Assembly (NCBI GenBank): GCA_036365515.1
Contig: CM070876.1
Span: 100,874,310 to 100,938,309, forward strand
Reading direction: 5' to 3'
Length of the DNA: 64,000 nucleotides
DNA from: Torymus aiolomorphi
Taxonomy: Eukaryota; Arthropoda; Insecta; Hymenoptera; Torymidae
Shown here: one piece after another, positions 13,766 through 25,014 of the stretch
Layout of the letters: each line of letters begins with the position of its first letter
How positions within the stretch are numbered: position 1 is the first letter of the stretch
Program-made: the position numbers and the translations under genes
The notes under the pieces: model-generated
What the model saw: the letters and a program-made list of their open reading frames with translations, nothing else
Databases searched by the model: none
Told to the model about the DNA's origin: nothing

Positions 13766-15240
13766 TGGAATCAAATAATTGGCGATCTCAAAAACGGCGG
13801 AATTAGATTTTTTTTGCATTTTTTTCGGGCGAAGGGGGTAGTTCGGGGATTTCCCGCGGTGCTTGCGGGGTTGCCAATTTTTTCGTAGCTACCCTGCAGG
13901 CTAAAAATTGTATTGCGGGAATAAAATTCTTGGTGATCACAAAAATGGCGGATTTCGAATTTTTTGACGATAGTCTGGGGCGAAAGGGGGTGGTAGGCGG
14001 TGATCCGCGGTACTTGTATCTTTGCCAATTTTTTTGTAGCTCTCATGCAGGCTCAAATACATATTCCGAGAATAAAATTATTGGCGATCTCAAAAACGGA
14101 GGAATTAGATTTTTTTACAATTTTTTCCGGCGAAAGTGTTAGTTTCGTGGTGTTCCACGGTACATGCGAGGTTGACAATTTTTTTGTAGCTATATCAGGG
14201 AGGCTCAAATTATATTCCGGGTATAAAATAATTGGTGATCTCAAAAACGGCAGAATTAGATTTTTTTGCAATTTTTTCGGGTGAAAGGGGTAGTTCGGGG
14301 TTTTTTCCGCGGTGCTTGCGGGGTTGCCAATTTTTTTGTAGCTATCCTGCAGGCTAACAATTGTATTCCGGGAATAAAATTCTTGGTGATCACAAAAATG
14401 GCGGATTTCTAATTTTTTGACGATAGTCTGGGGCGAAATGGGGTGGTTGGCGGTGATCCGCGGTATTTGCATCTTTGCCAATTCTTTTGTAGCTTTCCTG
14501 AAGGCTCAAATACATATTCCGGGAATAAAATTATTGGCGATCTCAAAAACGGAGGAATTAGATTTTTTTTTTTAATTTTTTCGGGCGAAGGGGTAGTTCG
14601 GGGGTGTTACGCGGTGCTTACGGTGTTTCCAATTTTTTTGTAGCTATATAGCAGACTCAAAATTATATTCCTGGAATAAAATAATTGGCGATCTCAAAAA
14701 CGGCGGAATTAAATTTTTTTTTGCAATTTTTTCGGGCGGAAGGGGTAGTTCGGGGATTTTCCGCGGTGCTTACTGGGTTGCCAATTTTTTTGTAGCTACC
14801 CTACAGGCTAAAAATTGTATTTCGGGAATAAAATTCTTGGTGATCACAAAAATGGAGGATTTCTAATTTTTTGACGATAGTCTGGGGGCGAAAGGGGGTG
14901 GTTGGCGGTGATCCACGGTACTTGTATCTTTGCCAATTTTTTGGTAGCTCTCCTGCAGGCTCAAATACATATTCTGGGAATAAAATTATTGGCGATCTCA
15001 AAAACGGAGGAATTAGATTATTTTTCAATTTTTTCGGGCGAAAGGGGTAGTTTCGTGGTGTTCCACGGTACATGCGTGGTTGCCAATTTTTTGTAGCTAT
15101 CAGGGAGGCTCAAATTATATTCCGGGAATAAAATAATTGGCGATCTCAAAAGCGGCGGAATTAGATTTTTTTTGATTTTTTTTCGGGCGAAAGGGGTAGT
15201 TCGGGGATTTTTCCGCGATGCTTGCGGTGTTGCCAAATAT
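13766..15240. repeat. 151-bp satellite organised as a 453-bp three-monomer higher-order repeat
   Basis: Ten monomers start near 13782, 13933, 14081, 14235, 14387, 14535, 14686, 14840, 14991 and 15140. Type A carries GATCTCAAAAACGGCGGAAT, type B GATCACAAAAATGGCGGATT and type C GATCTCAAAAACGGAGGAAT. They run ABC ABC ABC A, with same-type copies 451-454 bp apart. Within-type similarity is clearly higher than between types. No gene is present; all frames come from the repeat. Confidence 0.9.
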
Positions 15241-15538
15241 TTTGAGTTATTAAATCATGACTTTGATTCGTCACTCTTCTATTTGTAGTCGCCATCATTA
15301 TATTCAGTTTAAGAATGATTATTAAAAGCATTTCTTGGAAGTGATGCTATCAATGATTTCTTAGTCCAAACTGCAATCCATCGGTATGTAGTTATTATCA
15401 ATATTCTTATGAAATTAGAAATAAAAGAAAACTTTTTAAATTTGGTGTGAGGTAAATTGATTAAAACTAGAGATTATTTTCATCAGACAATTATCATTAT
15501 CAATCACGTTAGATTTTATATTTTATAAATATATATTT

Positions 15539-15540
<2 letters not shown>
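15241..15540. other. AT-rich flank of the SET gene, nothing recognised
   Basis: About 300 bp downstream of the SET gene (minus strand) without an open frame. It may contain the 3' untranslated region. Nothing else is recognised. Confidence 0.4.

Positions 15541-15627
<87 letters not shown>
15541..15627. repeat. (TA)n microsatellite
   Basis: An almost uninterrupted TA dinucleotide run of about 85 bp just beyond the stop codon of the SET-domain gene. Confidence 0.98.
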
Positions 15628-15633
<6 letters not shown>

Positions 15634-15653
15634 TTTAATCAGAACAGTTTGTG

Positions 15654-18600
15654 TTATAATTTTGTACAAGTCATACATTCACATTTTCCATATCCAAAAT
15701 AATCTAATCCGTAAGATGTAGTGATTTCTTCGGATTCCTGAATGTCATGAACTACCTGAAGACAAATTGTTCCTTTGGATTTTAAACAATACATGTTTGT
15801 ATTTGGGTTGCAATCATGATTGACAAATGCTCCAGGCCCCAACCACAATTGTGATGTTCCTTTACTATTTAATGCAATAGAAAAGTCTAGGCTATTCTCC
15901 TCTAAATACTCAAACTCTTTTTCCACTAGGTTTGTAGTATATCCAACAAGGCAATCTAAAACAGTACCCTTTGGCCAAAATTTGGTTGCGCATATTTTTG
16001 CACCAATATTGTTTTCTTTTTTATACCTATTAGTTTAAAATTTAATATTTAATAACTGCAGTTAAAATTTGAAAAATTAAAATAACTTGGAAATGGATTC
16101 AATATAATATAGGCTCCCTAATATTATACCATTTTGACGATACCTCAATAATCTACAGCGTATTTTACTGTATTTATTACTATAAAAATAACTATAAAAA
16201 TATTAAAATAATACATAAAAGTTTAATAATTTAGTACACTTGGAATCTGATACACTAAACTTTAAATAGAATCTATTTCCACCAAGAATATATGTTATTT
16301 ATGAGCATTAAATGCGATATGAAACGTACCTAAAGCAAGTTTGTATTGTAAAGCCAGAGTCAAGATTTAATAGATTTAAGTAAAGTTTCAATTGATCAAG
16401 TAATTTTTTACATGATGGTATTTTTAAATTAGGTAGATGGGCATTTATATGTAGAATTAATTTTTTTGCTGTATCGACTGTACTTGCTTTTTTTGATAGA
16501 AATTCATTCATTAGTTTCGTGATAATGGTCTCAAATTTTTTCTTGTTTACTATAAATTTGAATATCAATTTATTAATTTTATGAGTATTAATTCCTAAAT
16601 AATATATATCTAAAAGCACTAATGTGGCCAGATCATCAGCTATAGCAAGACCTGTAGTAGTCTCTTGCAAAGGCATCTCTTCACTGAAATTCAAATAAAT
16701 TAAGTTAATAAATTAACTAAAAAGTAAGTGAAATAAGTTCTAAATTGCAAACTTTAAAATAGTATAGATATGATGTAATGCCATATTTTGACAATTTCGC
16801 ACAGTAAGGTTACAAGCACTTCCTGGTACAAATTTTTTTACAAATACAATAACAATTAAAATATTATGTTATTATTAAATCATTATCATTGTGATATACT
16901 ATATAATATTTCCAAAAGTTATTTGTGAAAACAAACTATAAGTTTTTTTTATGAACGTTAAAATATCTACATTTATTTAATATTTATTCAACAAATTACA
17001 ATATTTACTAACTTTCATATAATGCAATTTAAGTTCTCATATTTTAATTTCAAACAGAAATATTAAATACAAAATGTGTTTAAAAAGGTATCATTTGTCA
17101 GTTATATACACTATACAGTTAAAGGAAAATAACCTAAAAAGTGTTCCTACAACCAAACAATGCTTGTATACTTGTTAAAACTATGAAAAAAGATATACTA
17201 TATTTATTATATTGTATCGTGCTAGTTTATATATTTACCTTTTAGAATATTGTAATAATTGCAATGGTAAGTTATTGGTCGTCTGAGATGCTGCACTCGA
17301 CACTTTCGAATTCGCTGTTTGCTGTGTAGCACTATTCACTGTATTTGTTGTTGAACATTTGTTATGAATTAAGTTGTATGCTATAAAGAAATTTATAGTT
17401 ATATTTATGCTTCAAATATGCTTCAAATTAATTCGATCAAAAACCCCAATTACAATTATACACTAATATTTTAATTATATGTTTATAATAAATTAAGGAA
17501 GTCAACTAAACTTTTCCAAATTTACCTTCGTAAAACAGATTTTCTTTATCGTGAAAAGTTGCTCCATTATAAATATTCTCTAAATTAATTTGATTGTTTT
17601 TGAACAATTTATTTAAGTCATTGACTTTTTCTTGAATTATATATCTAAACGGTAAAAGTAGATCTAGTATGCAAGAGTAACTTTTACTTGTTTTATCATC
17701 ATAGATCTGAATCTGTTTCAAAATATTTATTTTGGTATTTGCAGAAATCATTTTAGTACATGTTAAAAAATGATTTAAATCTGACGTGTTACTTTGAGAA
17801 GAAACAAATTTTAAATAATCAATTTTTTAAGAAGTAAAACTCTTGTATCTTCTGAATTATTTACAATTATATAAATAATTTTATTTTAAAAATATTATAC
17901 ACTATTATTTAATGACAACCTATTTTATAAACTAGTTTCCTACCACTTTGTTGATCAAATTTGATCATATCCATCGATAATTTATAGAGTGTTCGTACTA
18001 AAAAAAATGTATTATACAGTTTTCATAATTAACGTCTAAAGGTCATTCTTATAGCTTATTTAGAATTTACAATTTAAAAATTGTAGCTTATGAAAATGTA
18101 ACTGATTCAAATATTATTTTCATTAGACTTAAGGTGATTTTTAGGAAATCGAGATAAATATCAGCAACTGAATTGTAAAAGAAATGCATAAAAGGATTTA
18201 GAAAACAAAATTGTTACGGCTTAGTTTAATTTAATTTATTTATGTAAATATTTGAACTCAAATGCTTGCATGGAAAGTTAGTAAAAGCAAGTTTTAACAA
18301 TTAACAATTAAATCGAAAGTTGAATTTTTAGAGATCAAGCATAGTCAATAAAAGTATGATATAGGTGAAAAATGTCAATAAAAGTAAGGCTCTTGCTGTT
18401 CGTACGTCAGGTGTAACGTACATTGATTCAGAGAAGAAGTTGTGATGTTTCTTTTGCTTTGACATCTGACTAGAGAAATTATATTACGTTATATATGTAT
18501 ATACTTTGTATACATAAATCTGATGTACAAATAGCAGCAGCGGAAAAATAACTAATATTCTTTGTGCTCATTTACCTTTTTTAGTCCTATTAGTAATTGG

Positions 18601-19628
18601 TTTAAACTTATTTAATGATACATGCGAATCTTGAGTTAAATTGACCTCATTTTCTGAAATCATTATTTTTGGTCCAATTTCTGTACCATCAACATCATTA
18701 CTTATTTCGTCAAGATTGTTTTTAGCTATTAAAGTAAAGCTATTCTTAAGAGGAGGACAATTTTCTTTATTTTTCAAAATATTTCTTTTCTGTTCCTCTT
18801 TTATGCTATTTTCAAGATTTAAAATGTTCTTTTTGTTAAAAGAAACTGAACTAGAAGAATCACTCTTTTGAATACATGCATTATTATTCTTGTAATTTAA
18901 CTTTTCGTTGCTTTTATCAATTAATGACTTGATGTAATTGCAAATTTCTGTCCTATTGAATGATAAGGCATTCTTGAGTTTCGGCATCATCCACTCTTCG
19001 TATTTTCCATCAGCAATATTATATATTTTATCTAAAATAATTCTTCTTTGTGTATTTGGTATCTGATAACTAGGATTCTCCAAAAATCGTTCTACTTCTT
19101 TTTTATAGAAATGTCTGTCATTGCAATAACAAGTTTACTCCGATACTCTAACCAAATTTTTAATTTTGGAGCAACAATTTCGTCTTTGCGACTCATAAAT
19201 TCTAAAACATTCAAAATAGAAATATTAAATTACAAAACATAAATTATAAAAGTCAGGGTAAAGAGCCAAACAAACCATTAAATATAATTAAATAGGTTCA
19301 GTAATTAAGTTAGAATTACATAGATGTTTCCAATTTTTTTTTAAGTTTTATTACTAAACACAATATATACTTACTGGAGCAATCATCATTAATATTGTCA
19401 TAATGGTACATTAAAGAACGATACATTTTCTTTATATTGTTTATAGTACCCATACTTTGGATATACATGTACAGATAAATCTCTGATATCTTTTACTGTA
19501 ATCTTATGAATAGAATCTTTATGGACCAAAAATTTGTTTTTGTTATTTACTATAAATTCTATAAATTTCATATACAATTCGTTCTCCCAATCCAATCCAA
19601 GTCTTCTTGAATACTCGTATTCATCCAT
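15654..19628 (-). CDS. Suv4-20 (KMT5B/C)-like SET-domain histone methyltransferase, seven exons
   Basis: Exons inferred on the minus strand: 19628-19375, 19201-18576, 17997-17944, 17780-17526, 17380-17239, 16683-16330 and 16026-15654. Each inferred intron has GT-AG ends; donors include GTAAGT and GTACGT. The lengths sum to 2058 bp (685 residues). The last two exons match the Suv4-20 family across the whole catalytic part: DDLATLVLLDIYYLGINTHK, then DSGFTIQTCFRY, GAKICATKFW, QLWLGPGAFVNHDCNPN, a YG motif and the post-SET cysteines CECMTC. The SAM-binding NHDC and the zinc cysteines are intact. This family di- and trimethylates H4K20 in chromatin. The preceding ~450 residues resemble nothing I know. 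Two indels at A-runs (19426-19429 and 19099-19104) shift the frame out and back. The catalytic exons are certain in family; gene integrity is less so. Confidence 0.85.
17239..19628 (-). CDS. N-terminal exons 1-5 of the SET-domain gene (unrecognised region)
   Basis: Start chosen at the ATG at 19628, which opens MDEYEYSRRLGLDWENELYM. Phases agree for every later junction: exons 2/3 and 3/4 phase 1, 4/5 phase 1, 5/6 phase 2. Exon 1 read straight hits TGA at 19398 before its GTAAGT donor; dropping one base of the run at 19426-19429 opens it. Exon 2 needs one extra A at 19099-19104. The two changes cancel. An alternative without indels uses a weak donor near 19455 and a weak acceptor near 19114, skipping about 65 residues that look protein-like. 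Exon 2 is lysine/asparagine-rich with a Ser run. I recognise no domain. Confidence 0.6.
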
Positions 19629-19689
19629 TACATATTATTTTCGTGAACTCTTTAAAGCGATAATCTTTCTCACTAGCTTAGTTTCAACT

Positions 19690-20285
19690 TTCAAAAGCCT
19701 CGACATGAGAAAAGGAACAAAGAGATACAGAGGCACAGATACACGAATAACATGGGTTACTATATCTATATATAGTGGAACAGTGAGGAACAAAAGGCCT
19801 CGACATGAGAAAAGGAACAAAGAAATACAGAGGCACAGATACACGAATAACATGGGTTACTATATCTATATATAGTGGAACAGTGAGGAACAGTGAGGAA
19901 CAAAATCATAATGTTCCTCACTGTTCCTCACTGTTCCACTATATATAGATATAGTAACCCATGTTATTCGTGTATCTGTGGCTTTGTACCTCTTCGTTCC
20001 TTTTCTCATGTCGAGGCCTAAAGTCATAATGTTCCTCACTGTTCCTCACTGTTCCTCACTGTTCCACTATATATAGATATAGTAACCCATGTTATTCTTG
20101 TATCTGTGGCTTTGTACCTCTTTGTTCCTTTACTCATGTCGAGGCCTAAAGTCATAATGTTCCTCACTGTTCCTCACTGTGCCTCACTGTTCCACTATAT
20201 ATAGATATAGCAATCCATGTTATTCGCGTATCTGTGGCTTTGTACCTCTTTGTTCCTTTTCTCATGTCGAGGCCTCAAGTATTAT
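19690..20285. repeat. Cluster of hairpin repeats with TATATCTATATATA core
   Basis: Two minus-oriented units (about 19697-19796 and 19798-19905) face three plus-oriented units (about 19915-20018, 20030-20146 and 20155-20276), forming a large palindrome centred near 19910. Each unit of about 100 bp runs from GGCCTCGACATGAGAAAAGG to GTGAGGAACA and contains AACATGGGTTACTATATC. They lie immediately upstream of the SET gene start, where promoter elements would be expected. Confidence 0.85.
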
Positions 20286-20327
20286 AAGAAAACGACTCAT
20301 GCGATAAATAATTACCTTCTACACTAG

Positions 20328-21290
20328 TGTTACGACCCGAGTCGGGGTCTCGGAGCAGAAAGGCGCTTCTGCAATGGTCGCCGGGTCGACCAATTAGAAT
20401 TTGGGAACGTTGCTCAATTAAGCGCTAAAGCGCACAGAGTTGCGGGAGATTTAAATAAAACTCGAACTTAAGAAATAACTTAACTTGGAGTTTATTAAAT
20501 AATTGATAACTTTCTGAGTTTTATAATATAACAGACTTTGCCCGAAGACTCTATATAAAACAAAATGACCTTGACGACTGACTCTTCGATGTGGTCGGGT
20601 CGAGCGCACTAGTGCGACTGAGCTGGTCGGGTCGGCTGGCTCGCTTCTTATATACCCTTAGCACGGACCCTCTGGTCGTTGGATTGGGTTGATCTGGCCT
20701 GATCCGGTTAAAACCGGTTCTTTCGGCTCTTAGGCTTAATGGATTCCTGGAATTGGTTACTCCCGTGAGTCGCACTCGCTAATGCATTCTTGGAATTGTT
20801 TTGATGCTCTCGAGATATTTGCGTGTTGACCTTGTTGACCTTTAAGAGCAGGCTAAGCTTGTCGTGTGATGTCTCTCTGTTTGACCTTGGTTGTGTTTTT
20901 TCCTCAAGTGCTTGTTGACTGATGGGATTAAGCTTTCTTGGAATTGTTGACCCCGATTACCTTGCCCTTTTTATCGGATTTTCCTAGAATCTTTGAATAA
21001 TAAATAATTCCCCGAAAAGCTTTCCACCCTGAGCGAGCTTCCCTTATTTAATTATTAATTATCATTATTATATTTATTTCGCTAACATTTATTAATTGTC
21101 GATTATTATTCATTATTCGGGCTGTTGTAAATTAGGTTAGTTATTATTTATTTATGGGACAGGTTACAATTATTTATTTGTCGGAATCATTATTTAATGG
21201 AAATCAATTATTTATTTAATTATGAAATCAATCATTGTAGAATCGGCCTAAATGTTACGCCAGTCGTCCGCGTGAATGCAGTTCATGACA
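20328..21290 (+). mobile_element. Solo LTR of an LTR retrotransposon
   Basis: The 963-bp segment begins TGTTACGACCCGAG and ends GTTCATGACA, and is flanked on both sides by the 4-bp direct repeat CTAG (20324-20327, 21291-21294), as expected for Ty3/gypsy-class integration. A TATA-like TTCTTATATACCC lies near 20645 and AATAAATAAT near 20998, consistent with plus orientation. No internal coding region remains, so this is probably the product of LTR-LTR recombination. Its base composition is richer in GC than its surroundings. Confidence 0.75.
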
Positions 21291-21294
21291 CTAG

Positions 21295-22185
21295 TATCAT
21301 ACATTTCTTTTACTAGTATTTGAGGCGCGCTACGCACGCCATATGGCCGTGCTTTGACCACTCATCGAACTCTCTGAAGTTGGCTATATGTTTCAACCAA
21401 TAATATTTTTTGCTCAGCAATATGGCTGTCCTGTAAAAGCCTATGGCTGCCTCCTCATACCCATCTCCCTTTTAATCTCCCTTTTAATAAGGAATACCCA
21501 TCTCCCTTTTAATATAGGATCTTCCATATGAGGTATCATACATTATACTATAAGGGCTCTTGCACGAATAAAGGAATAGAAGGAACATCGAGGAACATTG
21601 AGGAATAACCAGGGGTGCGTTCCGTTAGACCGCGGCCACATAAGCGCGGACGGACGCGGATGGAGGCGGACGCGCGCACCGGCGCCCTTCCAGCCGATGA
21701 AAATTGCTAAATCAAACAAATAAAAATACCAAAAGATAGGATTTAAACTGCTCCTTCCAAAAATATTTTTTATGGAAACTGCTCCCTTTTAATTATTGCA
21801 AAAAGAAATTAAATATATTGGTAATTTTTTTATATCTTTAACGATGAAATATGTGACTAAAGAAATAATATCCCTCTGAATGTTGATATTTATAATTTTT
21901 ACACCAACAGGGTAAATCATCTATAGCTTTTTCTTTATTTTCAGCTTTATTCTTATTTCCCTCATCCGTGACATCCATTTTTTAATTTTTTTAAAAAATC
22001 TGGAATGATCTTTCTTATTTCTTCTTTGTAGACGTATAAAGACTCTGGAATGATCTGACTGCGAAAAACTGAAAAGGAGAGAGAATCCACACGATTATCC
22101 TACCCCTACCCCCTACCATGCAGAGAATATAAAAAATGTATAGCTATTGGGAATGAAAACTACGGCCTTTCACACAGCTCTGTGG
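21295..22185. other. Intergenic repeat debris with CATCTCCCTTTTAAT repeats
   Basis: The segment contains short direct copies of CCCATCTCCCTTTTAAT (about 21460-21525), a GC-rich patch with GCGGACGGACGCGGATGGAG (about 21650) and AT-rich sequence. Apart from a possible 46-codon frame listed separately, no gene is supported. Confidence 0.4.
21838..21978 (-). CDS. Possible small ORF or first exon, 46 residues, unknown
   Basis: An ATG at 21978 opens a lysine/glutamate-rich frame beginning MDVTDEGNKNKAENKEK, followed by DDLPCWCKNYKYQH, ending at a TAA at 21838. The Cys-x-Cys and Tyr-rich part looks more protein-like than the surrounding noise, but the frame is short and I recognise no family. It could be the first exon of a gene or an exon remnant. 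Confidence 0.2.
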   Translation of the reverse strand: MDVTDEGNKNKAENKEKAIDDLPCWCKNYKYQHSEGYYFFSHIFHR

Positions 22186-22189
22186 AACA

Positions 22190-22600
22190 GATAAAAAGAA
22201 CAAGAATACATGGGTTACTATATCTATATATATGAGGAACAGTAAGATACACAAATTAGGCCCGTAAGGGACAATGTACATAAAGGCCTCGACACGAGAA
22301 AAGGAACAAAGAGATACAGAGGCACAGATACACGAATTAACATGGTTGACTATATCTATATATACGAGGAACAGTGAGATACAATGACTTTGTAGGCCTC
22401 GACACGAGAAAAGGAACAAAGAGATACAGAGGCACAGATACACGAATTAACATGGGTTACTATATCTATATATACGAGGAACAGTGAGGAACAAAGTCAT
22501 TGTATCTCACTGTTCCTCGTATATATAGATAGTAACCCATGTTAATTCGTGTATCTGTGCCTCTGTATCTCTTTGTTCCTTTTCTCGTGTCGAGGCCTTA
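22190..22600. repeat. Second cluster of TATATCTATATATA hairpin repeats
   Basis: Three minus-oriented units and one plus-oriented unit of the 19690-20285 family, with the inversion centre near 22500 (TGAGGAACAAAGTCATTG). A segment reading CCCGTAAGGGACAATGTACA (22250-22270) between units is the inverted form of the terminus used by the foldback element at 22843. Confidence 0.8.
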
Positions 22601-22842
22601 AGCGCTGCGCTGTGCTGTGCTGCGCTGCGCCGCGCCGTGCTGTGCCTGCTCAGGCCGTGTCGTTCGGTTCCTATATTCTTAACTCTATCTTACGAATCTT
22701 ACCTATTTACTGCTATAAAACTCTAATAGAAATAGAATATAGGAATGGAACGGTGCGACAGAAGGCGTAGTGCAGCTACAGCGCGGCGCAGCGCAGCGCA
22801 ACGCAAGACGGCGCAGGGCAGCGCGGCGCTTATGTACATTGT

Positions 22843-23360
22843 CCCTAAGGGACTCGCCACAAATGGACCGTGCCATGCCGTGCCGTCGCCGCCGGGGCCG
22901 CCCCGTGCCATAGCGTGCCGAGCGCTTTTCGAATCGGATTACGCTGCCTATCAAGAGTATTGCTTCCGTGCTCCAAGCCCTTTCAGACATATGAGTTTGC
23001 CATCTGCAATCTTTGTTTATGACGAAAAAATTCCAGCATAGCCTGGATTGCTCCGAAATATTCTGCAGGTAAAACTAATATAATCTTGACATTAGCAAAA
23101 TTTACAATGATTTAACAATGATTTTACCTGCAGAATATTTCGGAGCAATCCAGGCTATGCTGGAATTTTTTCGTCATAAACAATGATTGCAGATGGCAAA
23201 CTCATATGTCCAAAAGGGCTTGGAGTACGGAAGCAATACTCTTGATAAACAGCGTACTCTGATTCGAAAAGCGCTCAGCACGCTATGGCACGGGGCGTCC
23301 CGGGCGGCGACGGCACGGCATGGCATGGTCCGTTTGTGACGAGTCCCTTAGGGAGTATCT
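22843..23360. mobile_element. Foldback element, ~225-bp arms around a ~45-bp loop
   Basis: The left arm (about 22843-23073) and right arm (about 23125-23358) are inverted copies. CCTAAGGGACTCG and TGCCATCTGCAAT on the left recur reversed as CGAGTCCCTTAGG and ATTGCAGATGGCA on the right. The GC-rich outer arm contains CGTGCCATGCCGTGCCGTCG. Frames here on either strand arise from the inverted repeat and encode nothing I recognise. This is a non-autonomous MITE/foldback-type element. Confidence 0.8.
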
Positions 23361-23575
23361 ACACTAGGGGCGTGTCATGGCGCGCGTCGAGATGCGCGTC
23401 CAAACTGTACGTTCCAATCCGTTTCACATCGTTTCACTTTTCTAATTACATCGATCTTGATCCTATATCCACGATGTTAAACGGATTGGAACACGCTTGG
23501 AACGCACAGTTTGGACGCGCATCTCGACGCGCATCTCGACGCGCGTCATAACGCGCCCCTGGTGTAGATACTCCC
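23358..23575. mobile_element. Adjacent foldback element with CGCGCGTCGAGATG arms
   Basis: The left arm contains GTATCTACACTAGGGGCG, GCGTCGAGATGCGCGTCC and TTCCAATCCGTTT. The right arm carries the reverse complements, AAACGGATTGGAA, GGACGCGCATCTCGACGC and CGCCCCTGGTGTAGATAC, with one extra copy of the CGCATCTCGA unit. It shares its boundary with the preceding foldback. Confidence 0.75.
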
Positions 23576-23745
23576 TTACACGCAAAAAGGAACAGTGACA
23601 GATATAAGTAATTAACATGGATTAGTATATCTATATATACGAGGAACAGCGAGGAATAAGCGCTGTTCCTCATATATATAGATATACTAACCGATGTTAT
23701 TTCTGTATCTGTTCCTTGTATTTTTTTGCGTGTTAGGGCCTTTGC
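23576..23745. repeat. Paired TATATCTATATATA hairpin units
   Basis: One minus and one plus half unit meet near 23655 (GAGGAACAGCGAGGAATAAG / CGCTGTTCCTC). The outer ends carry ACGCAAAAAGGAACAG and its inverse. It is a variant of the cluster at 19690. Confidence 0.75.
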
Positions 23746-24360
23746 ACGCTAAAAGCATAACGCGAAGGAATAAGGAATAACAGGGCATAAGGTGGACATA
23801 AGGTACTTATGGTCCACTTATTCCTCTTATGCCCGTGTTGTGTACCCAACGAAACGTGCATAACCTCTTGAATTTTTTGGAGTAAATATCTAATATTTAA
23901 ATTTTTAATATTAATTTAATAAAGTTTAACAATGCACATATATATGTATGTGTAAAAGCATTTTCTGGGACTCATTTTTTTTCGTACTGAAAGGCAAGAA
24001 CATTGCATTTTCTAGATAATGCGATAGTTCTTTTTCAGATATTATGTTTTAATTATTGATTTATAACGCGATAAGCATTTCCGGGAAGTAGCGCTTTATT
24101 TAATAGTAGTTTCTGGTATCAAAAAATAATTCTAAAAATATTTTCTGGGAATTCATATATATGTATATACATTTTCTGGTAATTACTAGGAAATGCTCAT
24201 CCACATATATTGATTCCCGGAAATTGTATTTAGAATTATTTTTGAGTACCAGAATATAATACTAAATAAAGCGCTGATTTCCGCTAATGCATTTTATGAT
24301 GAAGCACAATCATCAATTTTCGTACCTAAAAATCGTACTATTAAGGTATACTGGAAATCA
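23746..24360. repeat. Short hairpin and a TTTCTGG-rich imperfect inverted repeat
   Basis: 23775-23845 forms a hairpin (GGGCATAAGGTGGACATAAG against its inverse near 23810-23840). From about 24087 to 24280, GCGCTTTATTTAATAGTAG and AATAATTCTAAAAATATTTT are answered by inverted copies ending TACTAAATAAAGCGC. No coding sequence is present. Confidence 0.6.
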
Positions 24361-24567
24361 ATACATATATACTTACAGCAATTGAGCACATTGAGGAGTT
24401 ACAAGATTTTTATAGATAGAACTAATAGTGACATAAATAGGTTTATTAGGGCTAGTATATTCATGTAAAACTATTGGTTCCGCTATCTATGCAATTTAGG
24501 CTATCAATGCCAACTTTGGCAGCTTGAGGAGCTAAAATCTCTCCAAAGTGCCCACATTATATGAACG
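24361..24567. other. Unassigned spacer
   Basis: AT-rich sequence between hairpin elements. I see no gene, repeat or inverted structure. Confidence 0.4.
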
Positions 24568-24700
24568 TAATTTTGCTACGCTGTCGCATTGATTACTTGT
24601 AGACCTCGTCGCTGATTGGCTAAAATTTAAATGTTAGCCAATCAGCGACGAGGTCTACAAGTAATCAATGCGACAGCGTAGCGCAGCGCTTATGTACATT
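24568..24700. mobile_element. Near-perfect hairpin MITE (~54-bp arms)
   Basis: GCTACGCTGTCGCATTGATT through CAGCGACGAGGTCTACAAG forms an almost perfect palindrome around an AATTTAAAT-type centre near 24628. The right flank GCTTATGTACATTCTCCCTA matches the terminus used by the foldback at 22843, which links these families. Confidence 0.8.
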
Positions 24701-24859
24701 CTCCCTAAGTGAATTCGACAACCGCGCAATCTCAGTGACGACCAATAACAGCTTTTGACCCCGTTTAACGTCCTGAAACGGTCACTAACGGTTTTTGGCT
24801 ACCGGAGCTGTGTTCCGTAATCTGTAAACAAGAATCAGTTGGTTAAGCACTCATGGCTT

Positions 24860-24979
24860 GAATCTTGTTCCTCGTGTATCTCGCTGTTCCTCGTATATAT
24901 AGATATACTAACCCATGTTATTCTTGTTATTTATATCTGTTCCTCAGAGCTGTGCGAAGGCCCTAAGAAATAGCATTGG

Positions 24980-25014
<35 letters not shown>

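Noticed and set aside
1..15240. CRISPR-like or bacterial repeat arrays
   Set aside because: Repeats are directly adjacent without unique spacers, and the genes are spliced and eukaryotic.
22703..23041. Overlapping frames of 60-98 codons on both strands
   Set aside because: Produced by GC-rich arms of a foldback element; compositionally extreme (Arg/Ala) and mirrored on the other arm.
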